A model generated the notes under the pieces. That model ran no database searches and had not been told where the DNA came from. It worked only from the letters and a program-made list of their open reading frames with translations. 64,000 nt of DNA from Lachnospiraceae bacterium (lineage in GTDB: Bacteria; Bacillota; Clostridia; Lachnospirales; Lachnospiraceae): NCBI GenBank assembly GCA_910575105.1, contig CAJTDK010000010.1, forward strand, positions 62,001 to 126,000. Reading direction: 5' to 3'. Every line of letters starts with the position of its first letter. Within the stretch, counting starts at the first letter, position 1. The position numbers and the translations under genes are program-made. Of this stretch, positions 9,563 to 18,103 are shown piece after piece.

Positions 9563-9592
9563 AAAAAAACTCTTGAATGATCAAGAGTTTTC
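9563..9592 (-). terminator. Terminator of the tRNA-Thr transcript
   Basis: On the minus strand AACTCTTGA-TCAT-TCAAGAGTT is followed by seven T. It lies about 20 nt after the 3' end of tRNA-Thr and before the MATE gene. Confidence 0.85.
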
Positions 9593-9612
9593 CTGTCTGT
9601 TACACATGTTAA

Positions 9613-9685
<73 letters not shown>

Positions 9686-9727
9686 TTAGAAGCAAACCAA
9701 ATGCTTTATGTGATTTGCAACATTAAT

Positions 9728-9757
9728 AATATACAATATACTGGGGCAATTTGTCAA
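9728..9757 (-). promoter_or_regulatory. Promoter of tRNA-Thr
   Basis: TTGACA (9752-9757) and TATATT (9728-9733) are separated by 18 nt on the minus strand, about 40 nt upstream of the tRNA 5' end. Confidence 0.7.
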
Positions 9758-9762
9758 TATAA

Positions 9763-10368
9763 TTATGACTCTTTTTCCAATATTTTTTCTGTCTTATTCT
9801 TTATCCGCTGGAGGGCATTGTCAACCGTCTTTGGACTCTTATCTAAAAGCCTTGCGATAGTCTTGTAATCTGTCCCCATCAGGTGCAGGTAAAGCACCCG
9901 GCTCTCCAGGTCGCTTAAACTCTCCTCAAGACGGTTCTGCAGAATCCTGACATACTCCCGGCTGACAAAAAGCTCCTCTGGATTGCTCTCCCCGCCTGCC
10001 GCCATCATATCCATAAGCTTGCTCTCATCCTCTCCCAGCTCATAGAGGGAGACATAGCTGTTGAGAGGCCCATGTTTCTTCCGTCTTGATGCCTCGATGG
10101 CAGAGTACATCTGCCTGGTGATGCACAGCTTGGCAAAGCTGAAAAAGGAAGTTCTCTGCTCGGGGTCGTAATCCTGCACTGCCTTAAACAGTCCGATCAT
10201 CCCCTCCTGGATCAGATCGTCATTCTCCCCGCCCAAAAGATACATGGCATTGGCCTCCTTCCGGACGGTATTCTTATATTTTTCCATCAGGTAATCGATA
10301 ATGCCTGAATCTCCTTCTCTCATCTGCTCAATCAGCTGCTCATCTGTCATCTGTTTATAATTCTTCAT
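9763..10368 (-). CDS. sigH: RNA polymerase sporulation sigma factor SigH
   Basis: A 201-residue sigma-70 family factor that directs early stationary and sporulation transcription in endospore formers. Region 2 is visible (DDLIQEGMIGLFKAVQDYDP, FFSFAKLCITRQMYSAIEAS). Region 4 helix-turn-helix is GTDYKTIARLLDKSPKTVDN. Its place behind cysS-mrnC-rlmB is a conserved arrangement in Clostridia, comparable to the B. subtilis cysS-mrnC-rlmB-yacP-sigH block. The gap to rlmB is 33 nt, so it is probably the last gene of that operon, although an internal sporulation promoter is possible. Confidence 0.93.
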   Translation of the reverse strand: MKNYKQMTDEQLIEQMREGDSGIIDYLMEKYKNTVRKEANAMYLLGGENDDLIQEGMIGLFKAVQDYDPEQRTSFFSFAKLCITRQMYSAIEASRRKKHGPLNSYVSLYELGEDESKLMDMMAAGGESNPEELFVSREYVRILQNRLEESLSDLESRVLYLHLMGTDYKTIARLLDKSPKTVDNALQRIKNKTEKILEKES

Positions 10369-10401
10369 CTTGTCCTTATCTGCCCTAACTAAGTTACTGT
10401 A

Positions 10402-11163
10402 TTACGGCTTCCAAAAAAGACGCTGTCTTACGATCTCGTACGCAAGCACCCCCGCCGCCACCGACGCATTGAGGGAGCCGATCTCACCCTTCATGGGAAT
10501 ACCTGCGGTAAAATCACAGTTCTCCTTCACCAGACGGCTTACCCCTTCCCCCTCGCTGCCTACCACAAGCCCGATGGGGCCGGTCAGGTTCAGCCTGTAC
10601 ATCTGCTCGCCGCCCATGTCCGCGCAGACGAACCATAGCCCCTTCGCCTTAAGGTCGTCCATCGTCTTCTTAAGATTTGTCACCTTGGCGACTGGCGTAT
10701 AGTTAAGGGCGCCTGCCGATGTCTTCGCCACCGTCGCCGTAAGCCCCGCCGCCCTCCTCTTCGGGATGATCACCCCGTGGGCCCCGGCAAGATTCGCCGT
10801 ACGGATGACCGCCCCCAGGTTGTGGGGATCTTCGATATTATCCAAAAGGATCAAAAACGGATCCTCCCCCCGCTCCTTCGCCAGAGCAAGCATATCTTCT
10901 ACCTCACTGTAGGCATAAGCCGCCGCAAAAGCCACTACGCCCTGATGCTTCCCTGTCTCCGAAAGCTGCAAAAGGCGCTCCTTTGACACGAACTGCAAGA
11001 TCACATCATGCTTTTTCGCCTCCCGCAGGATCGTGCGCACCGGACCGTCGCCGCATCCGTCTAACACAAACAGCTTATCAATGGGCCGCCCTGCGCGGAA
11101 TGCCTCCAGCACCGCATTGCGCCCTTCGATGATATTTTCATTCATCTCTTTTTCTTCTCTCAT
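10402..11163 (-). CDS. rlmB: 23S rRNA (guanosine-2'-O-)-methyltransferase RlmB
   Basis: A SPOUT methyltransferase of 253 residues that uses SAM to 2'-O-methylate G2251 (E. coli numbering) of 23S rRNA. The N-terminal substrate-binding domain begins at NIIEGRNAVLEAFRAG. The SpoU motifs are DNIEDPHNLGAVIRTANLAG, GLVVGSEGEGVSRLV and IPMKGEIGSLNASVAAGVLA, which form the knotted SAM site. The start could be the ATG at 11163 or the one at 11145 (MNENIIEGRN); neither has a clearly better ribosome site. It starts 3 nt after the mrnC stop, so translation is probably coupled. Confidence 0.93.
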   Translation of the reverse strand: MREEKEMNENIIEGRNAVLEAFRAGRPIDKLFVLDGCGDGPVRTILREAKKHDVILQFVSKERLLQLSETGKHQGVVAFAAAYAYSEVEDMLALAKERGEDPFLILLDNIEDPHNLGAVIRTANLAGAHGVIIPKRRAAGLTATVAKTSAGALNYTPVAKVTNLKKTMDDLKAKGLWFVCADMGGEQMYRLNLTGPIGLVVGSEGEGVSRLVKENCDFTAGIPMKGEIGSLNASVAAGVLAYEIVRQRLFWKP

Positions 11164-11166
11164 CTC

Positions 11167-11613
11167 TCACTCGCTTTCTGCCAGGCTTTCCAGGCCTTCC
11201 TTCACCAGCTCCAGCATCCTTGTCCACTCTTTTCTGAGATAAAGATATCCCATGAGCGCCTCAAAGCCCGTGGCCCTCCGGTAATCCGTCACCGACTGGT
11301 TTCTGGCAGGGGATACGCTCTTTGCATTCCTTCCCCGTTTATAGACGCCGTGCTCCTCCTCTGTAAGCTTATCCTGAAGCACCCGCATCATCTGCGACTG
11401 GGCAGAAGCTTTCACATAACGGCTGGTCTGCCGGTGAAGCTCCTTCACCGGACGGTTCCCTTCATTTACCACAAGGGACTTGATGATCAGGTCATAGATA
11501 CTGTCGCCGATATAAGCCAGGGTGAGAGGTGAATACTCTCTTACATCCACCTCTTTCACCCCAAGTATCTCCTCCATACTACGATTAAACTGCCATACTA
11601 CGCTCTCTTCCAT
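11167..11613 (-). CDS. mrnC: Mini-ribonuclease III
   Basis: A 148-residue RNase III-fold dimer without a double-stranded-RNA-binding domain; it matures the ends of 23S rRNA. The catalytic signature is AYIGDSIYDLIIKSLV, with the second acidic cluster in YRRATGFEALMGYLYLRK near the C-terminus. It overlaps the cysS stop by 16 nt, the standard clostridial arrangement. The length matches the family. Confidence 0.93.
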   Translation of the reverse strand: MEESVVWQFNRSMEEILGVKEVDVREYSPLTLAYIGDSIYDLIIKSLVVNEGNRPVKELHRQTSRYVKASAQSQMMRVLQDKLTEEEHGVYKRGRNAKSVSPARNQSVTDYRRATGFEALMGYLYLRKEWTRMLELVKEGLESLAESE

Positions 11614-13004
11614 TGCACCCCTTCTCTGGTATCCTTTAATAAGATACCTTTTTCCAGCAACTCATCGCGGATCGCGTCCGCCTTTTTAAAATCCTTCGCC
11701 TTACGGGCAGCCTGCCTCTCCTCGATCAATTTCTCTATCTCCTCGTCAAGAATATCCTCCTCCCGGTCAACAATCAGCCCGAGAACATCGGTAAGCTTCA
11801 CCAGACGGTCAAGCAGCGCCGCCAAATATTCCCTGGAGCTATCCTCGTCCGTATTGGTATTGGCGTATTTTACCAGCTCAAACACTGCCGCTACTGCATC
11901 CGCAGTATTAAAGTCGTCCTCCATGGCCCGCTCAAAGCCTTTAACGAACTCCTCTGTCTTCGCAAAAAGCGCCTTTTCCTCTTCCGTCATGACTGTATTC
12001 TTTCCATTTCCCATCAGGAACTTTAAGTTATCCGCCGCGTTCACGATACGTTCAAGGCCGCTCTTTGACGCTTCCATCAGCTCCGCGCTGAAGTTGAGCG
12101 GGCTTCTGTAATGGGCGCTCAGCATGAAGAACCGGAGCACCTGCAGGTCATACTGACCGGAGATCTCCCGTACCGTGCGGAAATTGCCGAGAGATTTGCT
12201 CATCTTATGGTTGTCGATATTTAAAAATGCATTGTGCATCCAATACCTGGCAAATTCCTTTCCGTTGGCCGCCTCGCTCTGGGCGATCTCATTTTCATGG
12301 TGCGGGAACACCAAATCCTCGCCGCCTGCATGGATGTCGATCTGCTCGCCCAGATATTTCTTCGACATCACCGAACACTCAATATGCCATCCCGGGCGCC
12401 CCTCGCTCCAGGGTGACTCCCAGAAGGGTTCGCCCTCTTTCTTCGGCTTCCAGAGCACGAAATCAAGCGTATCCTCCTTTTCATCTTCCCCGGTCACCAG
12501 AAGGGACCGCTCGCCGGAGCGCAAATCATCGAGATTCTTGTGAGAGAGCTTGCCGTACTCCTCAAACTTCCTTGTGCGGTAGTAGACCGTACCGTTTTTC
12601 TCGTAAGCAAATCCCTTGTCGATCAACGTTTTTATCATCTCCACCATGCCGCCGATCTCCTCTGTGGCCAGCGGATGCTTTGTGGCCGGCTTGATGTTCA
12701 TGCCCTCCATATCCTTCTTGCACTCTGCGATATAGCGCTTGGATACTTCGTCGGAACTCAGTCCCTCCTCGATCGCTTTTTTTATGATCTTATCATCCAC
12801 ATCGGTAAAATTGGACACAAAGTTGACGTCATAGCCCTTGTATTCAAAATATCTCCTGACCGTATCAAATACGATCATGGGCCTTGCATTCCCGATATGG
12901 ATAAAATTGTACACGGTTGGGCCGCATACGTACATCCTGACCTTGTTCTCCTCCAGAGGAACGAACTCCTGCTTTGTTTTTGACAGTGTATTAAATATCT
13001 TCAT
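11598..13004 (-). CDS. cysS: Cysteinyl-tRNA synthetase
   Basis: A class I synthetase of 468 residues charging tRNA-Cys. Seen are the first zinc ligand and HIGH region CGPTVYNFIHIGNARPMIVF, further zinc ligands in GWHIECSVM and HHENEIAQSEA, and the KMSKS loop HKMSKSLGNF. The C-terminal helical anticodon domain ends at GVQWKRA. It follows cysE by 23 nt. Both are controlled by the T-box leader upstream, so uncharged tRNA-Cys should raise cysteine synthesis and charging together. Confidence 0.96.
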   Translation of the reverse strand: MKIFNTLSKTKQEFVPLEENKVRMYVCGPTVYNFIHIGNARPMIVFDTVRRYFEYKGYDVNFVSNFTDVDDKIIKKAIEEGLSSDEVSKRYIAECKKDMEGMNIKPATKHPLATEEIGGMVEMIKTLIDKGFAYEKNGTVYYRTRKFEEYGKLSHKNLDDLRSGERSLLVTGEDEKEDTLDFVLWKPKKEGEPFWESPWSEGRPGWHIECSVMSKKYLGEQIDIHAGGEDLVFPHHENEIAQSEAANGKEFARYWMHNAFLNIDNHKMSKSLGNFRTVREISGQYDLQVLRFFMLSAHYRSPLNFSAELMEASKSGLERIVNAADNLKFLMGNGKNTVMTEEEKALFAKTEEFVKGFERAMEDDFNTADAVAAVFELVKYANTNTDEDSSREYLAALLDRLVKLTDVLGLIVDREEDILDEEIEKLIEERQAARKAKDFKKADAIRDELLEKGILLKDTREGVQWKRA

Positions 13005-13027
13005 TCCCGTCTCTCCTTTTATCTTTT

Positions 13028-13699
13028 TTACTTTTCTTCCTGATTCTCCAGCTTCCTGCGCTTCTCCATCTCTCTTAGCCTCCTGTGCAGACGCATATTA
13101 TCCGCCTGCAGCTCCCGGATATCGCTGGTAATGGGGTCGGGGAGATGAACCTGATCCATATCCGAGCGGGGAATCTTCACATCGTCCCGCTTCACGATAC
13201 GTCCCGGCACGCCCACCACCGTACAGTTGGGCGGGACCTCCTTGAGTACCACAGAACCCGCACCGATCTTGGAATTCTCCCCGATGGTAAAGGAGCCCAG
13301 AACCTTCGCCCCCGCGCTCACCATCACATTGTCCTTAAGGGTCGGATGCCGCTTGCCTTGTTCCTTTCCTGTACCGCCAAGGGTCACGCCCTGATACAGC
13401 GTCACATTGTCCCCAAGCTCCGCCGTCTCTCCGATGATGACCCCGCTTCCGTGGTCGATGAACAGACCCTTCCCGATCTTTGCCCCCGGATGGATCTCGA
13501 TCCCGGTCTTTCTCACCGCCCTCTGGGATATCCAGCGGGCAAGGAAATAATGCTTTTTCCGGTACAGCTTATGCGCGATCCGGTAAGCGATGATCGCCTT
13601 AAAGCTGGGATATAAAAAGACTTCCATATTAGACTTAATAGCCGGATCCCGCTCTCTGATGACCTTGATCTCTTGCTTAATGTAGGATATCATACCCAT
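13028..13699 (-). CDS. cysE: Serine O-acetyltransferase
   Basis: It makes O-acetylserine from serine and acetyl-CoA, the first step of cysteine synthesis. The 223-residue protein has a short helical N-terminus and then the left-handed beta-helix hexapeptides: IHPGAKIGKGLFIDHGSG, ELGDNVTLYQGVTLGG, HPTLKDNVMVSAGAKVLG. The catalytic-type DHGSG and HPT residues are visible. The start at 13699 is preferred over 13705 because AAGGAG lies 7 nt upstream of it and only 1 nt from the earlier ATG. It is the first gene after the T-box terminator. Confidence 0.93.
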   Translation of the reverse strand: MGMISYIKQEIKVIRERDPAIKSNMEVFLYPSFKAIIAYRIAHKLYRKKHYFLARWISQRAVRKTGIEIHPGAKIGKGLFIDHGSGVIIGETAELGDNVTLYQGVTLGGTGKEQGKRHPTLKDNVMVSAGAKVLGSFTIGENSKIGAGSVVLKEVPPNCTVVGVPGRIVKRDDVKIPRSDMDQVHLPDPITSDIRELQADNMRLHRRLREMEKRRKLENQEEK

Positions 13700-13803
13700 A
13701 ATCATTCTCCTTAATCATATCAATCTTTCCCAATTCCTTCATTGAGTTAAAAATGTTGTCAGCCGCGCCGAAGCTATCGAACCGGCGGAACAGGCCATAA
13801 CGC

Positions 13804-14066
13804 AAAAACTCCGCCTCCTGCTGCCATGACAAGAGACGAAGTCAATACTCCGCGGTTCCACTCTAATAGAGAAGCCCTCATACCTTCGGATGCTTCCCCG
13901 CTCCACGCATGTAACGTATGCAAAACGTATCCGGCTACTGGACATGCTATCGCATCTGTTCGCCAGATCAACTCCCGGACGCACTTCACAGGGCTTCCCC
14001 TCAAAGGCTGCTTTCAGCCGGTGACAGCCTCTCTCTGTAAGATTCCGCAACTGCTACTCTTTCCGT
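13804..14066 (-). promoter_or_regulatory. T-box leader riboswitch, probable Cys specificity, with transcription terminator
   Basis: On the minus strand the leader has an AGAGA(GAGG) element, stem I apical GGTG/GAAAGC features, and the T-box AGAGTGGAACCGCGG at 13850-13864. A 13-bp terminator stem rich in G-U pairs joins 13830-13842 to 13808-13820 and is followed by five T (13804-13808). The likely specifier codon is TGC (minus-strand reading of 13981-13983), inside AAGTGCGTCC, which matches the cysteine genes downstream. The specifier choice is inferred from position and context; no full fold was computed. Confidence 0.9.
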
Positions 14067-14101
14067 TCTTTGTCTTTTTATCTTTTTTGTTTGCTGGTAT
14101 T

Positions 14102-14130
14102 ATCATATGTGAAATTCTAAAATTTGTCAA
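14102..14130 (-). promoter_or_regulatory. Promoter of the cysE-cysS-mrnC-rlmB-sigH operon
   Basis: A consensus TTGACA (14125-14130) and TATGAT (14102-14107) with a 17-nt spacer, placed just upstream of the T-box leader. Confidence 0.85.
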
Positions 14131-14137
14131 CTATTTG

Positions 14138-15850
14138 TTAGATAAGGAAGATCTCTCCATCGACCAGCCTTGCATTGCAGGAGTTGTAGGTGCGGTCTAA
14201 GATGACCGTCTCGTCCTCTATCGTTATGGATACTCTCGGATGGGCCGTACCGCACTTCAGGCGGCAGCCGTTCTTCTCCTCCAGCTTTTCTTCCAGCCGC
14301 TCCTTATCCCGGTCGAACTTGTTAAGCTTCATCCCGCTCACCGAAAGCTCCAGCCTGAGCTTGCTCATGCGCTTGGACCGATAAGGGCTGTCCGGCTGGC
14401 GCTCAAGCCGTTCCATCTCTTCTTTCATCTCTTTTATATCCCGCGACAAAAGCTCCTTTTCAAAGCTCGCATAGGGCTGCCCTCCAAGGATGATCGAGGT
14501 AGGGCTTTCATACACCGATCCGACTATCTTCGCCTGAACCCCCTGCGCAGACCGGATCTGCCCTCCGACGATCAGGCCTCTTCCTGAACAGACCTCAACC
14601 TCCCCGTCACTATATACATTGCTGTAACGGATCGAGTCTGTATGCACATTCTGTCTGGCATGGACAATACTATTAACCAGATATTTTGAATAGATATTAT
14701 GCTGGGAGCGCACGATGGTTTCCATACTGCCCACGATGCCTTTGACAACGATCAGGTCCCCGCCTGCCTCGATCTCACAGGACTCCACTACGCCGCATAC
14801 CTTGATATCACCCATGGCGCGGACGGAAAATCCGCTGCACACATCGCCGTGGATAAGCACGTCTCCGATAAAATTAATATTGCCGGTGGAATAATCCACG
14901 TTCCCCGGGATCTCCAGCAGCGGCCTTACGGAAAAATACCGCCCACTGAATTCCACACGTCCGTCTATGGAGGCAATAAGCTTGTTGCCATCCTCGCTGA
15001 CCTCCGTATTCTTCCCCTTAGGAAGCGAGACGCTCTTGCCGTTGCGGCAGCGCAGCTCCTGATTGAGCACTGTCCGCCCCGCGATCCCTTCCGTCGGCGG
15101 GATCGCCTCACTGATCAGGTCGCCCTTTTTTACATTCTGCTCGGCGCCGAGAGAGGTATAGTCAACATTGCCGAACTCATCCATCTCCGGCAGCCGTTCC
15201 ACATGCCTGAGGAAATAATCTACGAGATAGCCGTTGTCTCCATTAGCCGCCCGGCTTCCCTTGGCGATAAGAAACAGGTGGAAATAGCGGTTATAATCCT
15301 CCGGCAGCTTCTCTAAAAGCTCCTCATCCACGCCGTAGCTTACCTTTTTCTTCTCCAGCGCCTCAAAGATCAGCCCCCGGTCAACCTCCTTCCCCATACC
15401 TGTGGGCGGGAAGACGAAGACCCAGGCATACATCCTGTCCGACGAAACATAGACAAAAGGCTGGGCATCCATTGAAGGCTCAAGATGCGGTTCGGCATCC
15501 TCGTCATCAGTCACCTTGGGCGTCACATCCTTCAGACGGAACTCCGCCGCCTTTGTCATCTCGATGCGGAACCGCATCAGCTCCTTCCTGATCTGATCCT
15601 CCGAAAGCTCCTCGCACCCTTTCATGACGATCTCCGGAGGAGGCGTATTTCTCGACTTCTCCGTCCGCATGTCATACAGGCGGTAGAGCGGATGCTCATG
15701 CGACAGCTCCAGGCTGGCCGGAGAAGACGGCGATGTCTCGAATGTTTGCTCAGTGTCCTGAGGCGACAGATAATCCTGCGGTTCTTCCTCCTTGCTGTCC
15801 GCCTGCTTTTTTCTCACCAATTTTTTTAGAAAAAGATTTAAAAATTTCAT
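14138..15850 (-). CDS. FapA-like polymer-forming protein (DUF342)
   Basis: A 570-residue soluble protein. It begins with a basic segment (NLFLKKLVRKK), then a low-complexity acidic linker to about residue 60. A mixed alpha/beta N-terminal domain runs to about 250. A right-handed beta-helix-like repeat follows (GNVDYSTGNINFIGDVLIHG, SGFSVRAMGDIKVCGVVESC), characteristic of DUF342. It ends in a coiled coil (MERLERQ...RDKERLEEKLEEKNG) and a small beta domain. DUF342/FapA proteins are linked in other bacteria to flagellar assembly and cell-surface regulation, but no flagellar genes are here, so the role is open. The start follows GAGGGGG, and it has its own promoter. Confidence 0.85.
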   Translation of the reverse strand: MKFLNLFLKKLVRKKQADSKEEEPQDYLSPQDTEQTFETSPSSPASLELSHEHPLYRLYDMRTEKSRNTPPPEIVMKGCEELSEDQIRKELMRFRIEMTKAAEFRLKDVTPKVTDDEDAEPHLEPSMDAQPFVYVSSDRMYAWVFVFPPTGMGKEVDRGLIFEALEKKKVSYGVDEELLEKLPEDYNRYFHLFLIAKGSRAANGDNGYLVDYFLRHVERLPEMDEFGNVDYTSLGAEQNVKKGDLISEAIPPTEGIAGRTVLNQELRCRNGKSVSLPKGKNTEVSEDGNKLIASIDGRVEFSGRYFSVRPLLEIPGNVDYSTGNINFIGDVLIHGDVCSGFSVRAMGDIKVCGVVESCEIEAGGDLIVVKGIVGSMETIVRSQHNIYSKYLVNSIVHARQNVHTDSIRYSNVYSDGEVEVCSGRGLIVGGQIRSAQGVQAKIVGSVYESPTSIILGGQPYASFEKELLSRDIKEMKEEMERLERQPDSPYRSKRMSKLRLELSVSGMKLNKFDRDKERLEEKLEEKNGCRLKCGTAHPRVSITIEDETVILDRTYNSCNARLVDGEIFLI

Positions 15851-15900
15851 ATCTTTATCGCCCCCTCTTCTACATTCCTTATTACAATCATTATATTCCT

Positions 15901-15929
15901 ATTGTATCCTATCGCGTGCATGTTTACAA
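15901..15929 (-). promoter_or_regulatory. Promoter of the DUF342 gene
   Basis: TTGTAA (15924-15929) and TACAAT (15901-15906) with a 17-nt spacer on the minus strand, about 50 nt upstream of the start codon. Confidence 0.65.
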
Positions 15930-15957
15930 GATAAAAACTCAGGCAAAATGATGCAAA

Positions 15958-15999
15958 ATATACCGGGGGTGCTGTCCGCTTCGCGGCCGGCATCCCCGG
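15958..15999 (-). terminator. Terminator of the two-component operon
   Basis: CCGGGGATGC pairs with GCACCCCCGG on the minus strand, with an inner GC-rich stem (CCGC/GCGG), followed by TATATTTT. It lies 29 nt after the histidine kinase stop codon. Confidence 0.65.
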
Positions 16000-16027
16000 C
16001 ATTACCTTTCCAGATCCTGTTATTCTT

Positions 16028-18103
16028 CTATTCTTCAACCGGAAAGGCAACCTCTGCCTTAAACAGATCGCCTTCCGTCTCGATCTTAAACCGTCCTTTC
16101 TGCAGCTCGGTAAAGCTCTTTGCAATGGCAAGCCCAAGGCCTGACCCTTCCGTATTTCTTGCCGCATCGCCCCTCACGAACCGTTCGGTGATCTCATCGG
16201 CGTTAAAGTCAAGCTCCGTCGCCGAGATATTCATGATGTGAAGCACAGCCTCATTATTCTTCTTCTCGATCTTTACATACACCCGTGTCTTAGGCATGGC
16301 ATATTTTACCACGTTGACCAGAAGATTTTCAAAAATCCGGTAGGTCTTCTGGCTGTCAAGCTTTGCCGCCACCTTCTCATCCGGGTAAGTACACCGGAAA
16401 TCAAGCTGCGCTTCTTCAAACTTCTCGCCGAGCTCAAGCCACACCTGCTTGAAGAGATTGACCACATCCACATCCACGATATTAAGCGTCACATTCCTGC
16501 TGCTGGCCCTGCTGATCTCGAACAGATCCTCGATCAGCGCCTTGAGGCGCAAAGACTTTCTGTCCAGCACATCGATATAGTCCTTGCGCTTTTCCTCGTC
16601 CTTCTCCTCCTTCAGCAGATTCACATATGTGATGATCGCCGTCAGCGGCGTCTTTAAGTCGTGGGATACATTGGTGATCAGGTCCGTCTTCATGCGCTGG
16701 CTCTTGACCTCTTTCTCCACCGCCTTCTGGTACCCCTCCTGGATCTTTGCGATCTCTGTCTTAAACGGATTGAATACGCCAAGATCTTCGCTGATCTCTA
16801 CGTCTAGCTTCCCCTGCGCCATCTGGTTAGTAGCCTTAAGAAGCAGCGCGTACTTATCCTTCAGGTCATTGAAATATTTCCGCAGGATATAGAATAGGAG
16901 CACCGAATACAGGATCAGCGCCGGGATTCCCACAAACCACATGCAGTTCACCAGAAAGAGAACCCCAAAGTTAATGAGCACCAGCTTTAAAATCGTCTTG
17001 TTATTTTTGTCGGCAAAATCAAGATTGTCAAAAGAATGATACAGATAGTCAAATCCGCCCTTACATTTCCCTGTTGTGAATCTCCACGCCCTCTTCACAT
17101 ACCTTACCGCCGGGGCGCTCAACGTACATTCCCGCATATATTTCTTCGGTCCTACAGTAAAGATCCGCCTTATACATGCCGCGCTCCAGTAAACAACCGC
17201 GAAAAAGAACATCCACGCCCAAAAGTCTATCCCGGATACAGCGCCCTGCATACTGTTCAGCCGTTCCTCTGCCAGGTCGACTGCGGCGAGCACAACGGAA
17301 AGTACCATCAGCGGGATCTCCAAAGGCATCCGGAAGATCTTCTCCTCCCCTGTTCGGAGGGATTTGCGGGTAGGAAGAAGGAACGCCGCCGCTGCCACCA
17401 ACGCCGCCAGGAACATCATCATCCAATAAAACCAGGACGGCACATAATACTTCGTCGCAAAAACTCCCCGGGACTGGAAATATTCCTCTATATTCTCCTC
17501 ACGCATGGCAAGATAATAGATTCTTTCCTTCGGTGTCTCTAAGATCTCTTCATACGCCTCATCCTGAAACCACTGTGCCAGCGCCGAGGAATCGTAAAAA
17601 TCATTCAGTATCCGGTTAAGCTCCTTGCTTTGGGCCTCCCTAAACTCACCCTCCTGGATGACCGCTGAAGGCCGTCCGGCCACATCAAACGTGATCACCA
17701 TGCCGATGGCATAATCATTCATGTTCTCCTCCGATGGATAGCTGCTGTCACTGGATGCCATCGTCTTGGCGATCACATTCCCGCTGCCGTCTAAGACCCG
17801 GTAATCCAAAAGCGACATAAAGGTATCATCATACCCTTCACCCATATAGGCTGTAAACTCCGCCACATGCCCGTCACGGCCGCCGTCTGTCTCCGTATTG
17901 TAAAGGATATAGCAGATATCCACGAAGTTCCCCATAAAGTCACCCGAAGACTGTTCTATCTTTTTTCTCCGTTCCCCGTTCTGGGACATATCATAATATA
18001 CGTTGCCGTACTGCTCCACGATCACAATCGCCGGGATCATAATGATAAATAGAATAAGAATAACTGCAAGCTTATGCCTGTTTTTCAATTTTGTATCCAA
18101 CAC
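16028..18103 (-). CDS. Sensor histidine kinase, membrane-bound
   Basis: The 691-residue kinase partner of the adjacent response regulator. TM1 lies at about 12-29, and an extracytoplasmic sensor domain runs to about 220. Then come several further membrane segments (WFYWMMMFLAALVAAAAFLL; two near 265-310; two near 375-410), more than a usual two-TM sensor. A linker with a HAMP-like MAQGKLDVEISEDLG leads to the phosphoacceptor His481 in NVSHDLKTPLTAI. The ATPase motifs are NLLVNVVKYAM and EGSGLGLAIAKSF. The start is a GTG that overlaps the regulator by 32 nt, so translation is coupled. The signal sensed is unknown. Confidence 0.92.
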   Translation of the reverse strand: MLDTKLKNRHKLAVILILFIIMIPAIVIVEQYGNVYYDMSQNGERRKKIEQSSGDFMGNFVDICYILYNTETDGGRDGHVAEFTAYMGEGYDDTFMSLLDYRVLDGSGNVIAKTMASSDSSYPSEENMNDYAIGMVITFDVAGRPSAVIQEGEFREAQSKELNRILNDFYDSSALAQWFQDEAYEEILETPKERIYYLAMREENIEEYFQSRGVFATKYYVPSWFYWMMMFLAALVAAAAFLLPTRKSLRTGEEKIFRMPLEIPLMVLSVVLAAVDLAEERLNSMQGAVSGIDFWAWMFFFAVVYWSAACIRRIFTVGPKKYMRECTLSAPAVRYVKRAWRFTTGKCKGGFDYLYHSFDNLDFADKNNKTILKLVLINFGVLFLVNCMWFVGIPALILYSVLLFYILRKYFNDLKDKYALLLKATNQMAQGKLDVEISEDLGVFNPFKTEIAKIQEGYQKAVEKEVKSQRMKTDLITNVSHDLKTPLTAIITYVNLLKEEKDEEKRKDYIDVLDRKSLRLKALIEDLFEISRASSRNVTLNIVDVDVVNLFKQVWLELGEKFEEAQLDFRCTYPDEKVAAKLDSQKTYRIFENLLVNVVKYAMPKTRVYVKIEKKNNEAVLHIMNISATELDFNADEITERFVRGDAARNTEGSGLGLAIAKSFTELQKGRFKIETEGDLFKAEVAFPVEE

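Noticed and set aside
13739-14050. 103-codon minus-strand frame before cysE
   Set aside because: The stretch is the T-box leader: it holds AGAGTGGAACCGCGG, stem I and a terminator. The open frame is incidental.
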